Shown piece after piece: positions 7,151 to 15,121 of a stretch of 30,377 nt of DNA. Location: NCBI GenBank assembly GCA_003543215.1, contig DPJD01000002.1, positions 1,587 through 31,963 of the forward strand. The letters run 5' to 3'. Made by a program: the position numbers and the translations under genes. This stretch comes from Erysipelotrichaceae bacterium (GTDB lineage Bacteria > Bacillota_I > Bacilli_A > Erysipelotrichales > Erysipelotrichaceae). A model generated the notes under the pieces. It was not told the origin of the DNA. It was given only the letters and a program-made list of their open reading frames with translations, and searched no databases. How positions within the stretch are numbered: position 1 is the first letter of the stretch; the number at the start of each line of letters is the position of its first letter.

Positions 7151-7179
7151 ATTATAAAGCGCTTACAAACACTTGTAAA
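7151..7179 (-). promoter_or_regulatory. AOR promoter with overlapping cre-like box
   Basis: Minus-strand TTTACA (7179-7174), 17 bases, TATAAT (7156-7151). The spacer holds TGTAAGCGCTTTAT (7167-7154), a cre-like sequence running into the -10 box, a position suited to CcpA repression. The promoter begins only a few bases after the maturase gene stop. Confidence 0.75.
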
Positions 7180-7181
7180 GC

Positions 7182-8273
7182 TTAAATGCATTGAACAAAA
7201 TCACGTGTCCACATGCAATCGGCACACGAAGGATACTGCCCTCTGCAGTCACATTGCGAGTCGTTCACATAGTCGCAACAATCCACTAAGTCACAATCTG
7301 GACAGGATGGAAAACGATTGCGAAGGTTCTGCGTTCGTAGATCCAAATACTTTTTACTGTCCCATATTTCTTGAACCGTTTGCTTCAAGACATTGCCATA
7401 GGTAAAGGCATACACTTGTTTACGTCGTCCAAAAACATATTCAATCGATGGGTGTGCGAAGCGATAACACGGTGCGATGTTGCCATCACTATTGATGGTG
7501 AGTGTACCATCGAAGACGAAATTGCATTTACGCTCGGTTTTAAGTTCAGTGTTTGGAAACTTGATTTGAATCTGATTGGACATTGCCGCATTCAACCAAG
7601 CATTACGATATGCTTTCATCCGTGGATTCGCATGGATGGTGTATAAGATCTTATCTTTATCTTCTGCATTTTGAGGCAATAAATTGGATAGAATGATTTT
7701 CATGAAACCAATCTTGGCACATTTAACGATCACATCATTGACCTCATCCACGTTGTACTCACTGATAACGGTTTGAGCAATCAGAAATGGTTCATACTTC
7801 TTTAGTTGATTGCGTCGTTCAATCAATTTTCGTACATTGGCTTCCATTTTGCTAAATTCAAAGGTACGAATGATATGGAAGGTGTCGGGTAAGCCATCCA
7901 CCGACACTACGACTTTACTAAAGCGCGACGCTAAAAGATCGATGAGTTTATCATCCCACATATAGGCATTGCTGGTGACCGTCAGCTTGACATTCGGCAA
8001 GCGTTGGACCCATTCTTTGAATTTTGGATGCATGGTGGGTTCACCAATGCCCCCCAAGACGATTTCTTCTAAAGTTTCAATCTGCTTGAGATCTTCCAGG
8101 CAATGTTCAAAGATTTCATCACTCATTTGGGTTTGTGGGAAATCCCAGTTCTGGCGAAAGCAACTTGTGCAGTTTAAGTTACAGCGTTGTGTCAGTTCTA
8201 AATAAACTTTACGGATGGACACATCATCGGATGGAATGAGTTTCATTAAATCAAGTTTAGCGCTTACATCCAT
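7182..8273 (-). CDS. Radical SAM maturase of tungsten AOR-type oxidoreductase
   Basis: A radical SAM/SPASM protein of the kind paired with tungsten cofactor oxidoreductases, thought to mature the enzyme or its cofactor. The radical SAM cluster motif CNLNCTSC (Cys31, 35, 38 from my start) is followed by GGIGEPTMHP. The C-terminus is cysteine-rich (CPDCDLVDCCDYV and CDCRGQYPSCADCMW), fitting SPASM-type auxiliary Fe-S clusters. I chose the ATG at 8273 (363 residues). An upstream TTG at 8357 would run through the divergent promoter and into the RDD gene, and is unlikely. No clear ribosome site is seen, so the start is uncertain. It lies immediately upstream of aor. Confidence 0.85.
   Translation of the reverse strand: MDVSAKLDLMKLIPSDDVSIRKVYLELTQRCNLNCTSCFRQNWDFPQTQMSDEIFEHCLEDLKQIETLEEIVLGGIGEPTMHPKFKEWVQRLPNVKLTVTSNAYMWDDKLIDLLASRFSKVVVSVDGLPDTFHIIRTFEFSKMEANVRKLIERRNQLKKYEPFLIAQTVISEYNVDEVNDVIVKCAKIGFMKIILSNLLPQNAEDKDKILYTIHANPRMKAYRNAWLNAAMSNQIQIKFPNTELKTERKCNFVFDGTLTINSDGNIAPCYRFAHPSIEYVFGRRKQVYAFTYGNVLKQTVQEIWDSKKYLDLRTQNLRNRFPSCPDCDLVDCCDYVNDSQCDCRGQYPSCADCMWTRDFVQCI
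8255..8268 (-). promoter_or_regulatory. cre-like box at the maturase start
   Basis: TGTAAGCGCTAAAC on the minus strand, within codons 2-6 of the maturase gene. It shares GTAAGCGCT with the AOR promoter box, so both W genes may answer to the same carbon regulator. Confidence 0.4.
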
Positions 8274-8275
8274 TT

Positions 8276-8302
8276 CTATCAAGACACAATTGTTCTTGAT
8301 AG
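8276..8302. promoter_or_regulatory. 27-bp palindromic operator between divergent W-locus genes
   Basis: CTATCAAGA (8276-8284) and TCTTGATAG (8294-8302) are perfect 9-base inverted arms around CACAATTGT. The right arm contains the -35 box of the plus-strand promoter and the left arm ends two bases from the maturase start codon. This is the layout of an operator controlling both directions. The regulator is unknown. Confidence 0.6.
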
Positions 8303-8337
8303 AGGATTGAGATTTGGTATAATGAACTTTGTGAGGT
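8296..8337 (+). promoter_or_regulatory. Promoter of the RDD gene pair
   Basis: TTGATA (8296-8301), 16 bases, TATAAT (8318-8323), then GAGGT (8333-8337) seven bases before the ATG at 8344. Confidence 0.75.
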
Positions 8338-8343
8338 AGATTT

Positions 8344-8874
8344 ATGTCTAAAAACAATCAAAAAACCGTCCTAACTGCCCCTAATTTGAAACGATTAGGC
8401 GCTTACATCATCGATTTCATCATTCTTTACTTAGTTTATTTTGTATTCTTTACGTTCTTTGGGGTCACACCAGAAATTCCAGCAACGGCACCCGTTTTCC
8501 TTGGAGCAGTCGGATTGGCCTTGGTTTATCGAATCATTATCCCCTTCTTCGTATTTAAAGGGGATAAACAAGGCATGACCGTTGGTAAACTGGCAATGGG
8601 ATTAAAAGTAATCATGGCGAATGGAAAAGCTGTCACACTTCCAAGTCTCACCATCCGCTCATTCTTTTATTTTCTCATCGAAGGTTATGAAGTCATGGCG
8701 CTCTTGTATTTCCTTAACGCAATCGCAGCCTTTGGTTTTGCGGAAATCGTTTATTTAGCGTATATGAATGTGACCATCGCAATGGCTTCAGTCGTCATCA
8801 TGTTCATCAAACCAAGTCATCGCATGTTGCATGATTATGTTGCGAACACCGTCGTCATCTTGGCTAAGCAATAA
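8344..8874 (+). CDS. RDD-family integral membrane protein
   Basis: A 176-residue membrane protein with the RDD pattern: RLGAYIIDF (Arg17, Asp24) at the start of the first membrane helix, GMTVGKLAMGLKV after the second, and a C-terminal HRMLHDYVANTVV. About four hydrophobic helices can be drawn. RDD proteins are mostly uncharacterised; some are reported to act in ion exchange. It is transcribed divergently from the tungsten maturase through a shared palindromic region, and is paired with a second RDD gene two bases downstream. A role in metal or oxyanion handling, or envelope stress, is possible but only suggested by position. Confidence 0.85.
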   Translation: MSKNNQKTVLTAPNLKRLGAYIIDFIILYLVYFVFFTFFGVTPEIPATAPVFLGAVGLALVYRIIIPFFVFKGDKQGMTVGKLAMGLKVIMANGKAVTLPSLTIRSFFYFLIEGYEVMALLYFLNAIAAFGFAEIVYLAYMNVTIAMASVVIMFIKPSHRMLHDYVANTVVILAKQ

Positions 8875-8876
8875 AC

Positions 8877-9524
8877 ATGGGAACCATTAAAAACATCGAG
8901 AAAAAGCTGTTCAACCTTGATCGATTGGAAGAACGCGAACGGAAGCGGAATGCTTCGGGTCGTTTCAATCGTTTCGGCGCTTATTTCTTAGACCATTATC
9001 TACAAATCCTGATTTCTTCGATTCCTGTCTTCATTCTTTGGATCATCGCAAATCAGAGCATCGGTAGCAACGAGCAGATCGCAAACATTGATACCCTACC
9101 GGCAAACTGGCAACTTCCTGCTGTCATCTTGGTTATCCTGATCATGATGGCCTATAACATCATTCTTCCTTATTACATTTATGAAGGTCAAACTTTTGGT
9201 AAGAAACTGATTGGCATCAAGATCGTTAAAAAGAATGGTGAGAAAGCTTCTTTGCTTAATTATTTCATTCGTTATCTTTCGATCATGACACTAGAAGCGA
9301 ACACATACTTCAGTGCAATCGGCGGTGTCCTGTTTTACTTCCTAGCGAAACAATTTGAGTTTGCGATGAAATGGAACAATGCACTGGCGATCATCTTCGT
9401 TCTTTCCGCGATCCTCGCTGCTTTAAACAAAGAGCGTCGTAGTATCCATGATTTCATCAGTGGAACCAAAGTCATCAACGTCAAAGAAACGAAGGATGTT
9501 GAATTCTTCCCTGCTGCAGAATAA
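8877..9524 (+). CDS. Second RDD-family membrane protein
   Basis: A 215-residue paralogue-like neighbour of the previous gene with a charged N-terminal arm (residues 1-28, rich in Lys/Arg/Glu), then RFGAYFLDH (Arg32, Asp39), a membrane helix, GQTFGKKLIGIKIVKKNGE and the terminal RRSIHDFISGTKVI signature. The two genes are only two bases apart and this one has no strong ribosome site, suggesting translational coupling and perhaps a heteromeric complex. A strong terminator follows. The function is unknown. Confidence 0.83.
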   Translation: MGTIKNIEKKLFNLDRLEERERKRNASGRFNRFGAYFLDHYLQILISSIPVFILWIIANQSIGSNEQIANIDTLPANWQLPAVILVILIMMAYNIILPYYIYEGQTFGKKLIGIKIVKKNGEKASLLNYFIRYLSIMTLEANTYFSAIGGVLFYFLAKQFEFAMKWNNALAIIFVLSAILAALNKERRSIHDFISGTKVINVKETKDVEFFPAAE

Positions 9525-9533
9525 ACAATCATT

Positions 9534-9556
9534 AGCTGAGTAATCAGCTTTTTTTT
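9534..9556 (+). terminator. Terminator of the RDD operon
   Basis: AGCTGA-GTAA-TCAGCT (9534-9549) followed by a long T-run, ten bases after the second RDD stop codon. Confidence 0.9.
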
Positions 9557-9566
9557 GTACCGTTTC

Positions 9567-9597
9567 TTGCGTAAGCCCTTACACGATATGTTATAAT
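9567..9597 (+). promoter_or_regulatory. Promoter and GTAAG-CC-CTTAC palindrome of the cofactor operon
   Basis: TTGCGT (9567-9572), about 19 bases, TATAAT (9592-9597). The spacer holds the inverted repeat GTAAGCCCTTAC (9571-9582), close to the GTAAGCGCT boxes at the AOR and maturase genes. It is thus a candidate shared regulatory site. Confidence 0.6.
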
Positions 9598-9626
9598 ATT
9601 GTTGTTAAATTGTGTTGGGAGTCATC

Positions 9627-10859
9627 ATGGCGTTATTGAAAGTTGAGAGTGTTGAGTCAGCTGTTTTAAGTCTACGAAGTTTTATTGAACATCACTATTT
9701 GAATCGAACGGAAGTGATTCCTTTGCTTCGTTCTCAAAATCGAATCGTGAGTGAAACGCTTTTTTGTGTGGAAGACAATCCTAATTTTAATCGATCAACA
9801 GTGGATGGTTATGCAATCTTTGCTCATGAAAGTCATGGGGCAAGCGAAAACCTACCCACTGTTTTAAATTGTGTTGAACAGATTGAAATGGGTAAAGCTG
9901 CTGTATCGGAGTTGAGACCGGGTGAATGCGCTTATGTACCCACCGGAGGCATGCTTCCAAAGAATGCGAATGCCGTTGTCATGATTGAGTATTGCGATGT
10001 TTTTGAGGGCAATCAGATCTTGGTCTATCAATCGGTGAGTGAACATGAGAATGTTGTGCTCAAAGGTGAAGATATGCGGCAAGGTAGTCCTTTGCTTGAG
10101 GTTGGTTCACGGATGTCCTTTAAGGAAATTGCTTTATGTGCTCAAAATGGCATCACACATATCCCTGTTTATCAGAATCTAAAAGCGCTCGTCATCTCTA
10201 CCGGTGATGAATTAGCTGAGATACATGAAGCATTATCATTAGGTCAAGTTCGAGATATCAATCGATTGATGTTGATTGAACTCTTGAAACAAGTGAATAT
10301 TGATTGTGTCGAGCAACAATTGGTTCGAGATGACTTCGATGGCTTAAAAGCCACTGTGGATCTATGGATCGATCAAGTGGATCTCGTCATTCTTTCTGGC
10401 GGTTCGTCTCAAGGCACAAAAGATTACACACAACGTTTGTTTGAATCGTACGGATCTGAAGCATTATGGCTTCATGGATTAGCCATCAAACCAGGGAAAC
10501 CCACCTTATTGGGTTCATGGCATGAGACATTATTGATCGGCTTACCAGGTCACCCTTTGAGTGCCCTTTTGGTCTATCTGAATGTTGTCCAAGAAGCTTT
10601 AATACAAGCGTATCAAATCAAGAAACAAAAACCGATATTGGCTAAACTCGCGACGAATATGCCGAGTGCCGCAGGTAAGGATACCTATCTCTTGGTCAAT
10701 CTTGAACGCCATTCTGATTATTATGAAGCATCCGTCTGTCATACCAAATCGGGTTTGATTCAGGCGTTTACACATGCGAATGGTTATATCCATCTCAGTA
10801 AAGACACAGAAGGAGCACATCAGGGGACTTGGGTGGAAGTCTTCCCATTGACACTATGA
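9627..10859 (+). CDS. moeA: Molybdopterin molybdotransferase MoeA (first copy)
   Basis: MoeA inserts molybdate or tungstate into adenylated molybdopterin. The 410-residue protein shows STVDGYAIFA (Asp60 of the catalytic loop), YVPTGGMLPKNANAVVMIE, STGDEL, the MPT-binding SGGSSQGTKD and IGLPGHPLSA, and the C-terminal domain IV. I chose the ATG at 9627, preceded by GGGAG; an upstream GTG at 9612 would include the ribosome site in the coding sequence. It is the first gene of a closely packed cofactor operon and overlaps the next gene, a second MoeA, by four bases. Two MoeA copies may separate Mo from W insertion, as proposed in tungsten-using microbes; which copy does which is unknown. Confidence 0.92.
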   Translation: MALLKVESVESAVLSLRSFIEHHYLNRTEVIPLLRSQNRIVSETLFCVEDNPNFNRSTVDGYAIFAHESHGASENLPTVLNCVEQIEMGKAAVSELRPGECAYVPTGGMLPKNANAVVMIEYCDVFEGNQILVYQSVSEHENVVLKGEDMRQGSPLLEVGSRMSFKEIALCAQNGITHIPVYQNLKALVISTGDELAEIHEALSLGQVRDINRLMLIELLKQVNIDCVEQQLVRDDFDGLKATVDLWIDQVDLVILSGGSSQGTKDYTQRLFESYGSEALWLHGLAIKPGKPTLLGSWHETLLIGLPGHPLSALLVYLNVVQEALIQAYQIKKQKPILAKLATNMPSAAGKDTYLLVNLERHSDYYEASVCHTKSGLIQAFTHANGYIHLSKDTEGAHQGTWVEVFPLTL

Positions 10860-12760
10860 CACGACATCTCTACTTAAAAACAACCGATATCGATGAAGCA
10901 AAGCGTATTTATAATAATGCTCTAGCCGATATTCTAAAAACACCAAAAATTGAAACGATTCCAACCCAACAGGCCTATGGACGAGTTGTGGCAAAGGCAA
11001 TTTACGCCAAACGTTCATCCCCTTTCTATCCCAGTGCTGCCATGGATGGCATCATGATCGATGCGAAGAAAACGCAAGGAGCCAATGAACATCATCCTCT
11101 AATCCTGGATCCCTTGGACTATGTAGAAATTGATACAGGTGATCCTGTACTGGACCCCTATGATGCAGTGATCATGGCTGAAGATTGCATCAAAACCGAT
11201 TATGGCATTCAAATCATCAAAGCCCATGTCCCTTGGGAGAACGTTCGTCCCATCGGTGAAGACATCGTGGAAGGTGAATTGCTGTTTACAGTGAATCATG
11301 TGTTACGTCCCATGGATATCAGTGTCTTGATGGCGGCTGGTCAACTCGAAATCAATGTTTTCAAGCAAGTCCGTTTGGCAATCATTCCAACGGGTACTGA
11401 AATCATCGAGGCGCATGCCCATCCACAATTAGGTGACATAATTGAATCCAACTCCTATCTTTTTAAAGGGATGGCGTTGGAAGCCAAAGCCGATGTGGAA
11501 CGTTTCCCCATCTTAAAAGATGATTATGATTTGATCGTAAACACATTGGATAAAGCAGCAGATGACTTTGATGTCATCTGCATCAATGCAGGTTCTTCCG
11601 CAGGACGTGAAGATTTCACATCTAAAGCGATTCAGAGTCTAGGTGAAGTCTATGTCCATGGTTTGGCCATCAAACCTGGTAAACCCGCCATCTTAGGTCG
11701 CATTCGATCGACACCTGTGATTGGTATTCCAGGCTTCCCTGTGAGTGCACACATCGTGTTCTCTGAATTCGTCGTTCCCCTACTCTATCAGTTGAATCAT
11801 TTACCACAAGCAAAAGTAGATTACGTTGACGCGATCAGCACCAAACGCATCGTTTCAAGTCTTAAATACAAAGAATACATTCGTGTCAAACTGGGTCAAG
11901 TGAATGATCGCATCGTTGCCAGTCCCTTGGCACGGGGTGCAGGCGTCATGATGTCGGTTGTTCGCTCAGATGGCTACGCACTAATCGATCAAAACAGTGA
12001 AGGCATTGAGATGAATGAAAAGGTCGTGGTTCGTTTGAATCCAGGACATCATGATTTCAAACAAAGTCTAGTCATGATTGGAAGTCATGACATGATGATC
12101 GATGTCGCTCAAGATTTCTTAGCTCAACACAGTCCGGAACATTTCATTAGTTCAAGTCATGTCGGATCCTTTGGTGGCTTGATGGCTTTAAAGCGCAAAG
12201 AATGTCATCTCGCGCCGATTCATTTGTTAGGAAGCGATGGCATCTATAATCAAGAAGCATTGTTACAGTTGTTCAAAGCCGATGAAGTTGTACTCATCAA
12301 AGGCATCCAACGCATTCAAGGTCTCTTGGTTGCGAAAGGCAATCCATTGAATATCAAATCCATTGAAGATCTACCTCGTGTTCATTATGTCAATCGTCAA
12401 CGTGGTGCGGGAACACGTGTTCTCTTGGACCATCTCCTTAAAGAAAAGAAGATGGATCCCACTTCAATCAAAGGTTATGAACATGAACTCAGCACGCATT
12501 TAGCCGTCGCTTCCGCAATTCAAAATAAGAGTGCGGATTGTGGGATGGGCGTTTATTCAGCTGCCCAGACCATGGGTTGCGACTTTATTGAAATCGCTGA
12601 AGAAGCGTATGATTTTGCATGTCGAGTTGAGGATTTGAATCATCCATCTGTTATTCGATTTATTCAGGTTCTCAAAGATCCTGAATTTCAAGCCAGTGTC
12701 TTAGCACTTGGCGGATACCGCTTTGATCAAGCTGGGGAGGTCAAAACCATTGGAAGATAA
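10856..12760 (+). CDS. MoeA fused to a periplasmic-binding-protein-like domain
   Basis: A 634-residue two-part protein. Residues from about 1 to 400 are a second MoeA with AAMDGIMID (Asp64), IPTGTEI, NAGSSAGREDFTS and IGIPGFPVSAH. From about residue 400 a PBP-like domain follows (LVMIGSHDMMIDV, SSSHVGSFGGLMAL, GAGTRVLLDHLL, DCGMGVYSAA). In clostridia such fusions are cytoplasmic and have no signal peptide, as here. The extra domain resembles oxyanion-sensing domains, so it may bind molybdate, tungstate or a pterin. I start it at the ATG inside the ATGA overlap with moeA; the upstream TTG at 10829 lacks support. It overlaps moaA by 11 bases. Confidence 0.88.
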   Translation: MTRHLYLKTTDIDEAKRIYNNALADILKTPKIETIPTQQAYGRVVAKAIYAKRSSPFYPSAAMDGIMIDAKKTQGANEHHPLILDPLDYVEIDTGDPVLDPYDAVIMAEDCIKTDYGIQIIKAHVPWENVRPIGEDIVEGELLFTVNHVLRPMDISVLMAAGQLEINVFKQVRLAIIPTGTEIIEAHAHPQLGDIIESNSYLFKGMALEAKADVERFPILKDDYDLIVNTLDKAADDFDVICINAGSSAGREDFTSKAIQSLGEVYVHGLAIKPGKPAILGRIRSTPVIGIPGFPVSAHIVFSEFVVPLLYQLNHLPQAKVDYVDAISTKRIVSSLKYKEYIRVKLGQVNDRIVASPLARGAGVMMSVVRSDGYALIDQNSEGIEMNEKVVVRLNPGHHDFKQSLVMIGSHDMMIDVAQDFLAQHSPEHFISSSHVGSFGGLMALKRKECHLAPIHLLGSDGIYNQEALLQLFKADEVVLIKGIQRIQGLLVAKGNPLNIKSIEDLPRVHYVNRQRGAGTRVLLDHLLKEKKMDPTSIKGYEHELSTHLAVASAIQNKSADCGMGVYSAAQTMGCDFIEIAEEAYDFACRVEDLNHPSVIRFIQVLKDPEFQASVLALGGYRFDQAGEVKTIGR

Positions 12761-13703
12761 ATTTGGAAGAAAATTGAATTATCTTAGAATATCCGTTACA
12801 GATCTTTGTAATTATCGTTGTCAATATTGCATGCCTGAAAATGGCATCGAACATTTGAAACATAATGAGATTTTAAGTTTTGAGGAACAGTACACCATCA
12901 TTCGTGAGTTCGTAGCTTTAGGTGTGACAAAAGTGCGGATCACAGGCGGTGAACCGCTGGTTCGTCATGGTATTTTGAATTTCATTGAAAGTGTTGCTCG
13001 TTTAAAACCCATTGAAGACTTGGCGATTACGACCAACGGTTCTTTATTAAAACCTTTGGCTCAATCATTGAAAGACCGTGGTCTTCATCGTGTGAATTTG
13101 AGTCTTGATACCTTGAAATCAGATCGTTTCAAGCTGTTGACACGAGGTGGCAATCTTCAAGATGTCTTAGATGGTCTTCATGAGGCCATGCGTGTTGGGT
13201 TAAAAGTAAAGATCAATTGTGTTTTGAATCGTGGTATCAACGATGATGAGATTGATGATTTCATTCAGTTGACAGAAACGCTTGGCATCGATGTCCGTTT
13301 TATCGAACTCATGCCGATTGGGGATAATGTCAATTATGCGATCACGCATTTCGTATCGAATGAGTCGATTTTGGAAGCACATCCGGAACTGGTTCAAATT
13401 GAAGCAGAAGATCCTTCATCCCCTGCTAAATATTATCAATATAAAAATGCGAAAGGTAAGGTTGGATTGATATCCCCATTATCCTGTAATTTTTGCAGTC
13501 ACTGCAATCGTTTGCGCATCACACCGGAAGGCTTCTTGAAGCCTTGTCTACACAGTGACATCGAATTGGATCTAAGAACACCTTTGCGTTCTGGAGAATC
13601 CATTTTACCAGTCATCAAAGAAGCTTTTGCGGTCAAACCAGAAAAGCATCTGCTTGAAGAACATAAGACGATCATCCGTGGGATGAGTCGCATTGGAGGT
13701 TGA
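12750..13703 (+). CDS. moaA: GTP 3',8-cyclase MoaA
   Basis: Radical SAM enzyme for the first step of molybdopterin synthesis from GTP. The 317-residue protein has the N-terminal CNYRCQYC cluster (Cys20, 24, 27), ITGGEPL, the C-terminal cluster CSHC with a third Cys 14 residues on in LKPC, and the characteristic end RGMSRIGG needed for activity. I choose a TTG start at 12750, nine bases after GGGGAGG, which aligns the N-terminus with family proteins. The longer frame from 12708 lies mostly inside the preceding gene. The start overlaps the MoeA-PBP stop, suggesting coupling. Confidence 0.93.
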   Translation: MEDKFGRKLNYLRISVTDLCNYRCQYCMPENGIEHLKHNEILSFEEQYTIIREFVALGVTKVRITGGEPLVRHGILNFIESVARLKPIEDLAITTNGSLLKPLAQSLKDRGLHRVNLSLDTLKSDRFKLLTRGGNLQDVLDGLHEAMRVGLKVKINCVLNRGINDDEIDDFIQLTETLGIDVRFIELMPIGDNVNYAITHFVSNESILEAHPELVQIEAEDPSSPAKYYQYKNAKGKVGLISPLSCNFCSHCNRLRITPEGFLKPCLHSDIELDLRTPLRSGESILPVIKEAFAVKPEKHLLEEHKTIIRGMSRIGG

Positions 13704-13704
13704 T

Positions 13705-14187
13705 ATGGAAGAGTTGACACATTTTAATCCGCAGGGACATGGTCATATGGTCAATGTTCAAACCAAGAATGTTACACAGCGTGTTGCCATTGCATGTGCA
13801 AGCATCCAAGTTCAGGCAAAAACCTTTGAGGCCATTCAAAGCATGGCTCTCAAAAAAGGCGATGTCTTGGCGGTCGCTCAAATCGCTGGCATCATGGCGG
13901 TTAAAAAGACTTGGGAACTCATTCCCCTTGCCCATCCACTTCAGTTGAATGGCATCGATATTCGTTATGAACTGGATGCGCAGAAATCCAAAATCCACAT
14001 TGAATGTGAAGTCCATTGTGAAGGTAAGACGGGTGTTGAGATGGAAGCCCTCACAGGGGCAAGCATTTGCGCTCTAACCATCTATGACATGGTCAAGGCC
14101 ATGGATAAAGGCATGGTCATTGAGAATATTTATTTAAAAGAAAAGATCGGTGGCAAGAGTGGTCACTATGAAAGAGGAACGTTATGA
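13705..14187 (+). CDS. moaC: Cyclic pyranopterin monophosphate synthase MoaC
   Basis: MoaC converts the MoaA product into cyclic pyranopterin monophosphate. At 160 residues it is of normal size. Recognisable are the internal KKTWELIPLAHPLQLNGID segment with its catalytic-region His, GVEMEALTGASICALTIYDM, MVIENIYLKEKIGGKSG and the usual C-terminal end. The ATG at 13705 follows TTGGAGG, which overlaps the end of moaA, and starts one base after the moaA stop. The moaC stop overlaps the MOSC gene start (ATGA). Confidence 0.95.
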   Translation: MEELTHFNPQGHGHMVNVQTKNVTQRVAIACASIQVQAKTFEAIQSMALKKGDVLAVAQIAGIMAVKKTWELIPLAHPLQLNGIDIRYELDAQKSKIHIECEVHCEGKTGVEMEALTGASICALTIYDMVKAMDKGMVIENIYLKEKIGGKSGHYERGTL

Positions 14188-14633
14188 GTGTAGCCAGTGT
14201 TTGTGCAATCAATATCTCTCTCAATAAAGGTGAAATCAAAACACCCCTTGAAGTGGGGGAATTCATCATTGATCATGGCTTAAAAGGTGATGCGCATGCT
14301 GGTAAGTGGCATCGTCAAGTCAGTTTACTCGCGAAAGAAAGCATCGATGAAATGACGGCAATGGGTGTTGAAGGTCTATGTTTTGGCAACTTCGCAGAAA
14401 ACATTACGACCCAGGGCATCGTCTTGGGTTCTTTGCCAATTGGATCTGTGCTGAAGTGTGGTGATGTCGAACTTGAAATCACACAAATCGGTAAGGAATG
14501 TCATGCAGGTCAAGGTTGTCAGATCATGAATAAAGTTGGACGTTGTGTCATGCCGACACAAGGTATCTTCGCTCGTGTGGTCAAACCAGGTTTCTTGTAT
14601 CCAGGGGATTCAATTGAGGTGAAACATGTTTAA
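14184..14633 (+). CDS. MOSC-domain protein
   Basis: A stand-alone MOSC domain of 149 residues, a beta-strand-rich fold found at the end of molybdenum cofactor sulfurases and in Mo operons, where it is thought to bind the cofactor or move sulfur. Clear features are GLKGDAHAGKWHRQVSLLA, the cysteine-containing stretch IGKECHAGQGCQIM and CVMPTQGIFARVVK ending in PGDSIEV. The gene overlaps moaC by four and mogA by eight bases. In tungsten or clostridial loci it commonly sits between moaC and mogA; its exact reaction is unproven. Confidence 0.9.
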   Translation: MSVASVCAINISLNKGEIKTPLEVGEFIIDHGLKGDAHAGKWHRQVSLLAKESIDEMTAMGVEGLCFGNFAENITTQGIVLGSLPIGSVLKCGDVELEITQIGKECHAGQGCQIMNKVGRCVMPTQGIFARVVKPGFLYPGDSIEVKHV

Positions 14634-15120
14634 ACTGGGCATCATCATTTCCTCTGACAAAGGCTTTAGAGGTGAACGTGAGGATTTATGCATCCCCACT
14701 ATTCTTGGCTGTGTTGAAAACCAGCCGTTTGAAACGACTTATCAAACCATCGTTCCCGATGAGATCGATGCGTTACAGTCATCCATTAAACATTGTGTCG
14801 ATGAGTTGGCTTGTGATCTGGTACTAATATCTGGTGGAACAGGGTTTTCTGTTCGTGATGTGACACCCGAGGCTTTGGCTCCTTTATTGGATAAACAAAC
14901 GCCGGGGATATCGGAAGCCATTCGCGCTTACTCCATGACCCTTACAAAAAAAGCCATGTTGTCGCGTGCGATTTCTGGCATCCGTAAAAATAGCTTGATT
15001 ATTACCTTGCCTGGAAGTCCTCGTGCTGTTAAAGAGTCTTTGGATTTCATCATGGAACCTTTGATCCATGGTTTAGAGATTCTGATTGGCTCTGCTTCGG
15101 AGTGTGCACGTAAGGATTGA
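14626..15120 (+). CDS. mogA: Molybdopterin adenylyltransferase MogA/MoaB
   Basis: It adenylates molybdopterin before MoeA inserts the metal. The 164-residue sequence has the MogA/MoaB signature: LVLISGGTGFSVRDVTPEAL (GGTG at 70-73, RDVTPEA at 77-83), GISEAIRAYS and the closing LPGSPRAVKESLDF. Family members called MogA or MoaB cannot be told apart by sequence alone. The gene overlaps the MOSC gene by eight bases and is followed within two bases by the ABC permease. Confidence 0.92.
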   Translation: MFKLGIIISSDKGFRGEREDLCIPTILGCVENQPFETTYQTIVPDEIDALQSSIKHCVDELACDLVLISGGTGFSVRDVTPEALAPLLDKQTPGISEAIRAYSMTLTKKAMLSRAISGIRKNSLIITLPGSPRAVKESLDFIMEPLIHGLEILIGSASECARKD

Positions 15121-15121
15121 T

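Noticed and set aside
8274..8357. Longer maturase start at a TTG
   Set aside because: It would cross the divergent promoter, the palindrome and the start of the RDD gene.
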